Virus record (IMG/VR): IMGVR_UViG_3300046507_000335
Location: 1 to 40,053 of that record
Direction: 5' to 3' (one strand)
DNA from: a virus
DNA length: 40,053 bases
The position numbers and the translations under genes were made by a program. This document shows, piece by piece, positions 19,574-28,124 of the stretch (position 1 is the stretch's first letter; every line of letters begins with the position of its first letter). The notes beneath the pieces are model-generated. The model was not told the origin of the DNA, searched no databases, and was given only the letters and a program-made list of their open reading frames with translations.

Positions 19574-19824
19574 AGCTGACACCAGAACAGACCGACGCCA
19601 TGTTCAAGCGGGTGTTCGAGGAGCACCACGAAGGCCGTGTTGTGCTGGAGCTGCTGATTCAGCGCTTCGCCAAGAACGCATGCACGGTTGGCGGCATCGA
19701 CGCAATCCTCACCACCTACAAACAAGCCGGGGCTCGTGAGGTCCTGGATCACGTTGTATTGCGGATCAACCGCGCCAACGGCGTGCAAGAAGACGCCAAC
19801 GATAACGACGAGCAAGGGGAATAA
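19570..19824 (+). CDS. Bbp19-like small phage protein
   Basis: The 84-aa protein (MKLTPEQTDAMFKRVFEEHH, RVVLELLIQRFAKN, EVLDHVVLRINRANG) has the layout of the small protein between portal and scaffold in BPP-1-like phages. That family assignment is from memory and tentative. It overlaps the portal stop by ATGA and ends two bases before the scaffold gene. Confidence 0.75.
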   Translation: MKLTPEQTDAMFKRVFEEHHEGRVVLELLIQRFAKNACTVGGIDAILTTYKQAGAREVLDHVVLRINRANGVQEDANDNDEQGE

Positions 19825-19826
19825 CG

Positions 19827-20678
19827 ATGAACTGGTTTATCCATGGCCGACTGGGTCACTTCTTCATGGCCGAGGCAGGCGAGGGGGGCGATCCCTCAAC
19901 AGTGACCGCACCGCCGGCCTCTGCCACGCCACCTGCCACGTCTGTGCTGAGCGGCGGTAACACCTCAACCGACTACATCCCGGAAAAGCTCCGGGTCATG
20001 AAAGAGGATGGCAGCCTTGACCAGGAAGCATCGTCCCGCAAGGTTGCCGAGGCCTACAAACACCTTGAGACACGGTTTGGTTCTGGTGATGTTCCGCCCA
20101 AGACTGCCGACGAATACGCCGTCAAGCTGGAAGGGGTTGAGGGTTTCAACTGGGAAGAGTTCAAGGCAGACGAGGGGACTCAATCGTTCTTGAAGGGCGC
20201 CCACGCCAAGGGCCTGACCAATGACCAGGTGCAGTACGTCATCGGCGAATACATGAAGGCGGCGCCCGGCCTGGTAGAGGGTGGTGTGCAGCTCTCGACC
20301 CAGGACTGCACCGCCGCCCTCAAGGCCGCCTGGGGCGATGAAGCGGCCATGAAAAGCAACGTGAGCGCCTCCTATCGTGCCGCCGAGGCATTCGCCAGCG
20401 AAGCCGGCAAGCCGGGCAACTTCGAAGCCCTGATGAGCAAGTACGGCAATGACCCGGACTTCATCGCCTTTACCGCCAACATTGGCAAAGAGCTGAAAGA
20501 GGACAGCGCCATCAGTGGCGGCAGCGTGGTCAGCGATGGCGACTTCGCGGTCAAGTCGGCTGAGTTGCGTGCCCAGCTCGAAGCCATGCCACAGCACGAT
20601 CCGAAGCGCGCCGGCATCAAGGCCCAGCTCGATGGCATGTATGAGGCCAAATACGGCAAGACCAAATCCCGCTTTTGA
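19827..20678 (+). CDS. Capsid scaffolding protein
   Basis: The 283-aa acidic, largely helical protein lies between portal and major capsid genes. Its sequence is of low complexity at the N terminus (Pro/Thr/Ser-rich about 20-50), has a central domain (KTADEYAVKLEGVEGFNWEE to YVIGEYMKAAPGLVEGG) and ends with a basic helix-turn (YEAKYGKTKSRF) of the kind used by scaffolds to contact coat protein. It guides procapsid assembly and is then lost. Confidence 0.85.
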   Translation: MNWFIHGRLGHFFMAEAGEGGDPSTVTAPPASATPPATSVLSGGNTSTDYIPEKLRVMKEDGSLDQEASSRKVAEAYKHLETRFGSGDVPPKTADEYAVKLEGVEGFNWEEFKADEGTQSFLKGAHAKGLTNDQVQYVIGEYMKAAPGLVEGGVQLSTQDCTAALKAAWGDEAAMKSNVSASYRAAEAFASEAGKPGNFEALMSKYGNDPDFIAFTANIGKELKEDSAISGGSVVSDGDFAVKSAELRAQLEAMPQHDPKRAGIKAQLDGMYEAKYGKTKSRF

Positions 20679-20689
20679 CCCCCGCCGCA

Positions 20690-20710
20690 AATAGTCGGGA
20701 AACCGACACC
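20690..20710 (+). repeat. Module-boundary hairpin motif, copy 3
   Basis: AATAGTCGGGAAACCGACAC is intergenic here, 12 bases after the scaffold stop. It shares CCGCAAATAGTCGGGA and the complete stem-loop with copies 1 and 2. Confidence 0.88.
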
Positions 20711-20875
20711 TCCCATGCACAAACATCGCAGGCATCCCAGCAATGGGCCGGCCTGCGATGGCACGCAGACAACCGGAACGCCCCGAGGCGCAGCACAGCC
20801 GATGCACGCCAGGAACACCGGCCCGCATAGCGGATAACCGGCAGGCAATCCCTTATCTGCATTGGAGTGCATCGT
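20711..20875 (+). promoter_or_regulatory. Structured leader of the major capsid gene
   Basis: The 165-base gap holds a perfect 10-bp hairpin CATCGCAGGC/GCCTGCGATG (20724-20760) and a perfect 8-bp inverted repeat CGATGCAC (20800-20807) with GTGCATCG (20867-20874). The second arm touches the GGAG ribosome-binding site (20864-20867) and ends one base before the capsid ATG. No ORF of note is present. Control of capsid translation or mRNA stability is likely. Confidence 0.6.
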
Positions 20876-21739
20876 ATGTCCTTTCAAATCACCGAAGCCT
20901 TCGTCCAGCAGTTCGGCGACAACTTCCGCCACCTGGCGCAGCAAATGACCTCGCGGCTTGAAACCCGCGTGAGCATCGAACCGAACATCGTCGGCATGTC
21001 CAAGTCGATCAACCGCATGGGTCAGCGTACTGCCAAGCGCCGCACCACTCGCCACGGCGACACCCCGATCAACGATCAACCACACAGCACGCGCTTTGTG
21101 GATCTGTTCGACTGGGAAGATGGCGACATGCTCGACGACCAGGACAAGATCCGCATGTTGGTTGATCCAACCTCGGACTACGTCAAAGCCATGGTTGCCT
21201 CTCTCAACCGCACCAAAGACGACGTAATCATCGCCAGCATGGGCGGCAACTCCCGCGCCACCACCGGCAACATCATCTTGCCGACTGCCCAGAAGATCGC
21301 TGTGGGCGGCACTGGCTTGACCAAGGCCAAGATCATTCAGGCCCGCAAGCTGTTCCGCCGCAACGAAGCCGACAACCACAACGGCGAGGAACTGTTCATC
21401 ACCTACAGCGCCTCGGCAGCGGCTGACATCCTGGCCGATGCGACCTTGACCAGCGCTGACTACATGGCCGGCAAGTTCCTCGAGGATGGCGACGTCGAAG
21501 GCAAGTGGATGGGCTTCACCTGGATTCCGTCCGAGCGCACCCCGCTGTCCGCCGGTACTCGTCTGCTCTACGCCTGGGCCAAGTCTGGCGTAACCCTGGG
21601 CAAGGGCGCCGACATCACCACCAAGGTCGGCGAGGATCCTGGCAAGGGCTTCAACGTCCGTATCTACGGGAAAATGTCCATCGGTTCTGTGCGGGTGGAA
21701 GAAGAAAAGGTCGTGGAAATCGCTGCGCTCGAGACGTAA
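20876..21739 (+). CDS. Major capsid protein
   Basis: The 287-aa protein starts MSFQITEAFVQQFGDNFRHL and contains WEDGDMLDDQDKIRMLVDPT, VGGTGLTKAKIIQARKLFRR, EELFITYSASAAADIL and a C-terminal GFNVRIYGKMSIGSVRVEEE. This pattern is that of capsid proteins of BPP-1-like and related podoviruses, which adopt the HK97 fold. ATG 20876 is chosen over the in-frame GTG at 20867 because GGAG lies eight bases before it. Confidence 0.9.
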   Translation: MSFQITEAFVQQFGDNFRHLAQQMTSRLETRVSIEPNIVGMSKSINRMGQRTAKRRTTRHGDTPINDQPHSTRFVDLFDWEDGDMLDDQDKIRMLVDPTSDYVKAMVASLNRTKDDVIIASMGGNSRATTGNIILPTAQKIAVGGTGLTKAKIIQARKLFRRNEADNHNGEELFITYSASAAADILADATLTSADYMAGKFLEDGDVEGKWMGFTWIPSERTPLSAGTRLLYAWAKSGVTLGKGADITTKVGEDPGKGFNVRIYGKMSIGSVRVEEEKVVEIAALET

Positions 21740-21784
21740 GTCTCAGGCAATGCCTCTCCACCCATCTGATCAGGAGCATGAATC

Positions 21785-22309
21785 ATGGCAGTAGTAACCA
21801 CCAAATCCCTGGCCGTCACCAACTCTGACGCGCTCCCACAAACCCTGTCGCCCCAGCGCATCGACGGCGGTCGCCTGCGTGAGCGGGTTGGCTTCATCGA
21901 GGCTGGTGCCGCCGACTCCATTGGTTCGGTGTATCGCCTGACGCGCATCAACTCGGTGGACCGTGTGTCCCGGCTGTTGCTGTCGTGCGATGCGATCACC
22001 ACCGCCGTTGGCGACATCGGCCTGTATGACGTCACGGCAGTCAATGCCGGTGCCGCTGTAGACGTGGACTTCTTCGCGTCGGCCCAGGCCCTCACCGCTG
22101 CGCTGGTCAACCAGGACGTGACCCACGAAGCGGACCCGACGGACGCTGGCGTTGGCTTTGGCCTGGCCGACATCGAGAAACCGCTGTGGCAGGCCCTTGG
22201 CCTTGCTGCTGACCCTGGCAAGCAATACGACGTAGCAATCACGCTGACTGCTGCTGCAACCGGTGCCGGGACCGTGAGCCTGAAGTTGCAGTACATCGAC
22301 GGCAACTGA
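21785..22309 (+). CDS. Bbp16-like capsid cement protein
   Basis: The 174-aa protein (MAVVTTKSLAVTNSDALPQT, then SIGSVYRLTRINSVDRVSRL, IGLYDVTAVNAGAAVDVDFF, and a beta-rich end KQYDVAITLTAAATGAGTVS) lies directly after the capsid gene. It resembles the cement protein that locks capsomers together in BPP-1. An AGGAG site stands before the ATG. Confidence 0.82.
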   Translation: MAVVTTKSLAVTNSDALPQTLSPQRIDGGRLRERVGFIEAGAADSIGSVYRLTRINSVDRVSRLLLSCDAITTAVGDIGLYDVTAVNAGAAVDVDFFASAQALTAALVNQDVTHEADPTDAGVGFGLADIEKPLWQALGLAADPGKQYDVAITLTAAATGAGTVSLKLQYIDGN

Positions 22310-22340
22310 TCATCGAGGCGGCCAGGGAAGGCAATCAATT

Positions 22341-22369
22341 TACCGGGGCCTAGTGCCCCGGTCTTTTTA
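22341..22369 (+). terminator. Rho-independent terminator after capsid genes
   Basis: CCGGGGC (22343-22349) pairs perfectly with GCCCCGG (22355-22361) across CTAGT and is followed by TCTTTTT. It lies between the abundant head proteins and the tail genes and would lower expression of the latter. Confidence 0.85.
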
Positions 22370-22383
22370 TCTGGAGGTTGAGG

Positions 22384-22971
22384 ATGACCATGGCGACCGG
22401 TGTTTCGATTTGTTCCAATGCCCTGCTGATGCTGGGCGCACAGACCATCAACGACTTCAACGACCAGTTGAACCTGGATCGGGCCAAGCTCTGCGCCAAC
22501 CTGTACCCCACCGTCCGCGACGATATGCAGCGCCAGCACCCGTGGAACTGCTGCATTAAGCGCGCCGTGCTGGCACCTGATGCGGCTGCGCCTGCCTTTG
22601 GTTATGAGCATTCCTTCGAGCTGCCAGCCGACTGCCTGCGCGTGCTGGAGGTTGGAACGGATGACCAGCAGATCGATTATCTGGTCGAGGGCCGAAGCAT
22701 TCAGGCCGACACCACGGTGCTTGAGCTGCGCTACGTGTTCCGCAATGAGGTGGAAAGCACCTGGGATACCAACCTGATTGCCATCATGACGCTGGCGATG
22801 TCTGCCGCGCTGGCTTATCCGGTGACCCAGTCGGCGGCCAAGGAGACGGCCCAGGAGCAGAAGCTCGAAATGGCGCTGCGTAAGGCCCGCGCAGTTGACG
22901 GCCAGGAAGATCCACCCCAGACCTTGGGCGACGAGCGCCTGCTTGCCTCCCGCTTTGGGAGCTACTGGTAA
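22384..22971 (+). CDS. Tail tubular protein A-like (adaptor)
   Basis: The 195-aa protein has the features of the T7 gp11/adaptor family: SICSNALLMLGAQTINDFND, LYPTVRDDMQRQHPWNCCIK, FELPADCLRVLEVG and a C-terminal helix ending ASRFGSYW. It joins portal to the tail nozzle. The ATG at 22384 has GGAGG six bases upstream. The stop and the next start overlap (TAATG). Confidence 0.87.
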   Translation: MTMATGVSICSNALLMLGAQTINDFNDQLNLDRAKLCANLYPTVRDDMQRQHPWNCCIKRAVLAPDAAAPAFGYEHSFELPADCLRVLEVGTDDQQIDYLVEGRSIQADTTVLELRYVFRNEVESTWDTNLIAIMTLAMSAALAYPVTQSAAKETAQEQKLEMALRKARAVDGQEDPPQTLGDERLLASRFGSYW

Positions 22972-25121
22972 TGGCCCGCCTGACCCTGATTCAAACCAAC
23001 TTCACCGCCGGCGAGGTTTCGCCAAGGATGCTGGGGCGCGTTGACCTGGCCCGCTACCAGAACGGCGCCGAGACTATCGAGAATGCTTGGCCGGTCATCC
23101 ATGGAGGCTGTGTGCGCCGGGACGGCACCTTGTTCGTAGCCGCGGCGAAGTTCCCCGACAAGAAGTGTCGGTTGATCCCCTACGTGTTCAACACCCAACA
23201 GGCCTACATGTGCGAGTTCGGCGACCTGTACGTGCGGATCTACTACCCCGACGGCACCTATACCGGCGTCGAGCTGGTCAGTCCCTACAGCCACACCGTG
23301 CTTGACCGGGTGGACTACGTGCAGGGCGCAGACACCATGTTCATCTTCAACAGCGCGATCCCGGTCTATCGCCTGCGCCGGCTCGCCGATACTGAGTGGA
23401 GCCTTGCGCCGGCTCCGTTTGTGACCAAGCCCTTCGATGAGAAGGGTATCGACTTCACAACCTCAATCACGTTCAGCGATCCAACGGTCGGCACTGGGCG
23501 CACGGCCACCGCTGCCGTATCCGCGTTCCTGGCATCTGATGTGGGCCGCGAGATATGGTCCGGCGGTGGCGTTGCCAAGATCACCGCATACACCAGCGCC
23601 ACGGTGGTGACTGTTGAGGTGTTGAACGCCTTCACCGATGCCGTGCGACCCACGTGGTCGCTCAAGGGCTCACCACAGACCACCAACACCCTGAGCGCTG
23701 CCACACCCGTGGGCGGCGTCGTCACCATGACCTTGGGTGCTGCTGGCTGGCGTACCGACGACGTGGGCAAGTTCGTGAAGATCAACGGCGGATTGCTTGA
23801 GGTCAGCATTTACACCAGTCCCACCGTGGTATCGGGAATCATCCGCTCGGCGCCGACATCTGCCGTTGCATCGCCGGCCAACGCCTGGTCGCTTGAGGCG
23901 TCAGTTTGGAACGACATCGACGGCTACCCCGGAACGGGAACGCTGTATGAGCAGCGCCTTGCTCTGGGCGGCTCTGTGAACTACCCACAGACTATTTGGG
24001 AGTCGCGCATCAGCGAGTACCTGAACTTCGAACTGGGCACCAAGGATGATGACGCTCTGTCCTACAACCTGTCGTCTGACCAGATCAACCCGATCCTTCA
24101 TATGGGGCAGATCAACGCCCTGATTCCGTTGACCTACGGTGGTGAGTTCACCGTCAGCGGCGGCGTTGAGAAGTCCATCACTCCTACTAACATCCGGGCG
24201 AAGAACCCATCGGTCTACGGCTGCAACCGTGTGCGACCGGTCCGCATCGGCAACGAGCTGTATTTTGTCCAGCGCGCCAACCGCAAGCTCCGGGCCATGG
24301 CCTACAAGTACGACTCGGACACGTTCGGTTCGCCTGACATGTCGATCCTGTCCGAGCACGCCACCAAATCCGGCATCGTTGACATGGCGTACCAGCAAGA
24401 GCCTGAGTCGATCCTGTACCTGGTGCGTGCGGATGGCGTCATGGCAACCATGACCGTTGACCGTGACCAAGACGTCATCGGCTGGGCGCGCCAGATCACG
24501 GACGGTGCCTTTGAATCCTGCGCCTCCATCCCAATCCCTGACGGCGACCAGGTCTGGTGCGTTGTGCGCCGCACGATCAACGGCCAGAACGTCCGCTACA
24601 TCGAGCGGTTCAACCAGGGCATACGGGTTGATAGCGGCGTGTTCGCCATCAACGAGGCCAAGCCGGTTACCTGGGGTGGCTTAGCCCACCTTGAAGGTAA
24701 GACCGTGGACATCGTCGCCGATGGCATCGTCATGCAGCAGCAGACCGTCGTCGGCGGTCAAGTGACTTTGCCCAGGCCTGCCAGGTTTGTGCAGATCGGC
24801 CTCAACTTCGTAACAAAGATCAAAACGTTGACGCCAGAAGTTCAGGGCAGCACCGGCAGCGTGCAGGGCAACAGCATGCGCATTGGGGAGATAACCCTGC
24901 GCCTCCTGGAAACCACCGGCTGCAAGGTCAACGGCCAGATCATCGCATTCCGCTCGACCGGAGCCGGAACCCTGGACCAGCCACCCGACCTGTTCACCGG
25001 AGTCCATCGAATGGAGAGCCTTGGGTGGGGGCGCGGTGAGGCCTCGATAACCATCACCCAAGAGCAGCCTTTGCCCTTCCAGCTTCTGAGCGTCATCAAG
25101 AAAGCCACGTTCAACGATTGA
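22971..25121 (+). CDS. Tail tubular protein B-like (nozzle)
   Basis: The 716-aa protein begins MARLTLIQTNFTAGEVSPRM and continues GRVDLARYQNGAETIENAWP, VIHGGCVRRDGTLFVAAAKF, the conserved start of podovirus nozzle proteins of the T7 gp12 type. Long beta-rich sections follow (repeats of TAYTSATVVTVEVLNAFTDA type). It forms the tube end through which DNA leaves. Length is normal for the family. Confidence 0.87.
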   Translation: MARLTLIQTNFTAGEVSPRMLGRVDLARYQNGAETIENAWPVIHGGCVRRDGTLFVAAAKFPDKKCRLIPYVFNTQQAYMCEFGDLYVRIYYPDGTYTGVELVSPYSHTVLDRVDYVQGADTMFIFNSAIPVYRLRRLADTEWSLAPAPFVTKPFDEKGIDFTTSITFSDPTVGTGRTATAAVSAFLASDVGREIWSGGGVAKITAYTSATVVTVEVLNAFTDAVRPTWSLKGSPQTTNTLSAATPVGGVVTMTLGAAGWRTDDVGKFVKINGGLLEVSIYTSPTVVSGIIRSAPTSAVASPANAWSLEASVWNDIDGYPGTGTLYEQRLALGGSVNYPQTIWESRISEYLNFELGTKDDDALSYNLSSDQINPILHMGQINALIPLTYGGEFTVSGGVEKSITPTNIRAKNPSVYGCNRVRPVRIGNELYFVQRANRKLRAMAYKYDSDTFGSPDMSILSEHATKSGIVDMAYQQEPESILYLVRADGVMATMTVDRDQDVIGWARQITDGAFESCASIPIPDGDQVWCVVRRTINGQNVRYIERFNQGIRVDSGVFAINEAKPVTWGGLAHLEGKTVDIVADGIVMQQQTVVGGQVTLPRPARFVQIGLNFVTKIKTLTPEVQGSTGSVQGNSMRIGEITLRLLETTGCKVNGQIIAFRSTGAGTLDQPPDLFTGVHRMESLGWGRGEASITITQEQPLPFQLLSVIKKATFND

Positions 25122-25132
25122 GGTAACCCGCC

Positions 25133-25576
25133 ATGATTCGGCCCGCCAAGCACTCCGACGTCCCTCGACTTGTTGAACTCGCCACCCTGCTGCATGCAAC
25201 AAGCGACTACTCGAAGATGTCTTTCTGTCCCGATAAAACCGGGGCGTTCCTGCATGAGCTGATCAATGGGGCAGGGGTTGTTTTCGTTGCCGAGGTAGGC
25301 GGTGAGGTTGTTGGCGGTATGGCCGGAGGCATCGTTGATCAATGGTTCAGTCATGACCTGATCGCTTACGACTACTCGATATTCGTCGAGCCGTCCAAGC
25401 GCAACGGGGTGAGCGCCATCCGCCTGATCCAGACCTTCAAGGAGTGGGCCAAGATCAAGGGCGCCAAGCAAATCCATATGGGTATTGGCACCGGCGTAAA
25501 CGTCGAGGGAACAACCCGCCTTTATGAATCCCAGGGGCTGCGAAACGTCGGGCCCCTTTTGATGATGGAGATCTAA
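25133..25576 (+). CDS. GNAT-family N-acetyltransferase
   Basis: The 147-aa protein has a GNAT fold: MIRPAKHSDVPRLVELATLL (beta1-alpha1), VVFVAEVGGEVVGGMAGGIV (beta2-3), YDYSIFVEPSKRNGVSAIRL (motif A region, with RNGVSA in place of the usual acetyl-CoA loop) and LYESQGLRNVGPLLMMEI at the end. It would transfer acetyl from acetyl-CoA to an amine. The gene sits among virion genes, as do GNAT genes of some related podoviruses. The substrate is unknown; a virion protein or a host factor is possible. Confidence 0.87.
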   Translation: MIRPAKHSDVPRLVELATLLHATSDYSKMSFCPDKTGAFLHELINGAGVVFVAEVGGEVVGGMAGGIVDQWFSHDLIAYDYSIFVEPSKRNGVSAIRLIQTFKEWAKIKGAKQIHMGIGTGVNVEGTTRLYESQGLRNVGPLLMMEI

Positions 25577-25578
25577 CC

Positions 25579-26106
25579 ATGGCTGTTGGAGCAGTTGGAG
25601 CGGCAGGGTACGCGGCATATGCCGCTATCGCAGCCGCTACGGTTTATTCGGTCTACTCGACCCAGCAAGCGGGCAAGCAGGCACAGCTCAATGCCAACGC
25701 GCAAAGCGACCAGGCCGCCCTGGATGCAGATACGGCAGCCAGCGCCGCAGTGGTGCAGGCCGACCGGATTCGACGTCTTGCGCGCAACCAGGCGAGCGAA
25801 GCCAACGCCGCATTGGCAGCCTCGGGCGTCGAGGTGGGGGCCGGAACCGCGATCAACATCAACGAAGAGATCATCGGCAATGCTGAGGAAGATGCGGCGT
25901 TGACGATCTTCAACGGCCGCAACCAGCAATCCAGGCTCTACAACGACTCAGCGAACTACACGATAGCCGGCCAGCAGGCCAGGTCAGCGGCCAACTCACA
26001 ATCGATCGGCACCGTGCTTTCTGCTGGCGCTCAGACCGCCTCGATGTGGAAGGCTTCGGCGGCTGGCCGTAACGGAACCGTCACGCAGGCAGGGGGTAAC
26101 ACCTGA
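25579..26106 (+). CDS. Internal virion protein (gp14-like)
   Basis: The 175-aa protein has an N-terminal hydrophobic Gly/Ala segment (VGAVGAAGYAAYAAIAAATV) and an Ala/Gln-rich helical body (QQAGKQAQLNANAQSDQAAL). This layout matches the smallest ejection protein of T7-like phages, which inserts in the outer membrane. It starts two bases after the GNAT stop and overlaps the next gene. Confidence 0.8.
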   Translation: MAVGAVGAAGYAAYAAIAAATVYSVYSTQQAGKQAQLNANAQSDQAALDADTAASAAVVQADRIRRLARNQASEANAALAASGVEVGAGTAININEEIIGNAEEDAALTIFNGRNQQSRLYNDSANYTIAGQQARSAANSQSIGTVLSAGAQTASMWKASAAGRNGTVTQAGGNT

Positions 26107-28124
26107 TGGCACAGATTCCACTGGGTAGCTTTGGACAAGTCGCCGTCCAGCAAGAAACCCCGCAGAACCGTGTGATTACGGTCGATAGCGGCGCACAGAA
26201 CCAGGCTGCCCAGCGGGCGGCCTCTGCCGTTCAGGGCGCTGCACTGGGCTATCTGGACCAAGTCAACAAAGAGGATCAAGCGCTCTCCAGAGTCAAGGCC
26301 AGCAATGCGCTGATCGACCGTGAGTCCCAAATCAAGACCATTGCTAATGACCTTGATGAGCAGATGCGTACCGGCCAACTCGGCTATGACAAGTCGGAGG
26401 AAGCCTACCAATCGGCGGTATCAAAGCTACCGGCGCTTGAAACGCCAGGGCTCGACCCAGCGCAGCAGGGTGAGATTGGTAACTCCCTCAAGCGTTTGCA
26501 GCTGGGTGGACTGGCAAAGGTGCAGGAGGCTGCTGGCAAGGGCCGCATCCTGGCCGCGCAAAGCGACCTAACTTCCCGCATGGACATGCTTGGCAAAGAC
26601 GCAGCCATGCCCGGTGCCAACGTTGACCAGATCAATGCCCGCATGGATGCCGAGGATATCGACGTAGCTGGGCGCCTGGCGTTCGGTGAGGCCTGGACCA
26701 GCAAGAAACAGGAATTCAAGGACGACAACTGGACCACGCACGCGACCCAGCGCGTCATCGAGTCACGCGAAAGCATCGGCAGCCTGCAAAAGCTTGAGCA
26801 CGACTTGACCGCCGAGGATGGGTTCTATGCCAAGAAGCTGGACCCGGAGAAGCGCAATCAGTTACTCAACACCGTCAGCGGTCGAATCTTCCAGGTGAAG
26901 GAACACCAGCAGCGCCAGGCTGAAATGCGAGAAATGAAGGCTGAGCGCATCCTCACACAGATGGATCGGCAGGCATCGACAGGCATTCCACCAACGCCAG
27001 CGGATCAGCAGCGGTGGAAGTCGGCCTTGTCTGGCACCTCCATGGCTGGCGAGTTCAATGCCCGCATGGGTGAAATGGTCGAATCGCAGAACCTGCTGCG
27101 CCAGCCAATCGCCGCACAACAGCAATACGTGGACCAGATGCGCCTGGACATGGCAAAGAACGGCGCCAGCGTTACTCAGCAGGCCAACGTGACCCGCCTG
27201 CAATCTGCCATCGACAACAACCTAAAGCTGCTGCGCGACAGCCCGCTGAGCTTTAACGCTATGCGCACAGGGCAGGACGTTGCGCCCCTGGACGTCTCGG
27301 GTATCGCCACGCCAGAGGGGCAGGCCAAGCTGGGCGAGCAGATCGCCGAGCGCTTCGATGTGGTCAACTCCGTGCGCAAGGCATACGGCCCCGAGGTGGC
27401 CCGCGTTCCGTTCAAGCCTGAAGAAGTGACCATGCTTACGTCCGTCATGACCCAGGCCGACGACGCTACCAAGCTGCAACTACTGGGCGCCATTGCGGCC
27501 TCTTCGCCGTCTGGCGCTGACTATGCCGCCGCCATCAAGCCATTGGTTGCCGATCAGCCCATAACAGTGCTGGCTGGCATGGCCCAGTTCCGTGGGCTCA
27601 AGGGCAAGGACGGAACCGACGTGCCCAAAATGTTGCTAGCCGGCGGCAAGGTCCTGAAGGACAAGTCGGTGCCGCTGCCCAAGGACAACATCTTTCGTGA
27701 GGCATTCGAGGAGCACATCGGCACATCCATGGCCCCGGGCACGCCACAGCGGGAGCAAGCCTTCCTGGCCTTTAAATCCCTGTACGCAGGCACAGCCGCT
27801 GCCAAAGGGGTTGTTTACGGCGAGGGTGAGGATCTGGATGGCGACACCGCCCAGGCCGCCATCGACATGGCAACCGGTGGTATCAGCGAACGTGGCGGGG
27901 CCAAGGTCATCAAGCCCTACGGCATGGCCGATGATGCCTTCGATAAGGTAGTGGACCTGGAGCTGCAAGGCATGGCCGAGCGGACCAAGTTCCCGATAGG
28001 CCAGCTGGAGGACATGCCGCTGTCACCAGTGCCTGGCCGTGAGGGCTCGTATTACCTGATGAATGCAGGCCGGGTGCAGATCGACCCGGCGACCCAGCAA
28101 CCTATGGTGGTGAAAGTCAAATGA
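26106..28124 (+). CDS. Internal virion (ejection) protein, gp15-like
   Basis: The 672-aa protein is mostly helical, starting MAQIPLGSFGQVAVQQETPQ, with Ala/Gln/Lys-rich segments. It lies in the second position of the ejection block. T7 gp15 homologues form the periplasmic part of the DNA-ejection channel. Direct sequence similarity to T7 is weak by eye; the call depends on size, order and composition. Confidence 0.78.
   Translation: MAQIPLGSFGQVAVQQETPQNRVITVDSGAQNQAAQRAASAVQGAALGYLDQVNKEDQALSRVKASNALIDRESQIKTIANDLDEQMRTGQLGYDKSEEAYQSAVSKLPALETPGLDPAQQGEIGNSLKRLQLGGLAKVQEAAGKGRILAAQSDLTSRMDMLGKDAAMPGANVDQINARMDAEDIDVAGRLAFGEAWTSKKQEFKDDNWTTHATQRVIESRESIGSLQKLEHDLTAEDGFYAKKLDPEKRNQLLNTVSGRIFQVKEHQQRQAEMREMKAERILTQMDRQASTGIPPTPADQQRWKSALSGTSMAGEFNARMGEMVESQNLLRQPIAAQQQYVDQMRLDMAKNGASVTQQANVTRLQSAIDNNLKLLRDSPLSFNAMRTGQDVAPLDVSGIATPEGQAKLGEQIAERFDVVNSVRKAYGPEVARVPFKPEEVTMLTSVMTQADDATKLQLLGAIAASSPSGADYAAAIKPLVADQPITVLAGMAQFRGLKGKDGTDVPKMLLAGGKVLKDKSVPLPKDNIFREAFEEHIGTSMAPGTPQREQAFLAFKSLYAGTAAAKGVVYGEGEDLDGDTAQAAIDMATGGISERGGAKVIKPYGMADDAFDKVVDLELQGMAERTKFPIGQLEDMPLSPVPGREGSYYLMNAGRVQIDPATQQPMVVKVK

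Noticed and set aside
18176-19582. 468-codon open frame on the - strand
   Set aside because: It is antisense to the portal gene, which has clear family sequence; the antisense product is His/Arg/Leu-rich shadow sequence.
20372-21379. 335-codon open frame on the - strand
   Set aside because: It is antisense to scaffold and capsid genes and crosses the structured leader; no supporting start signal.
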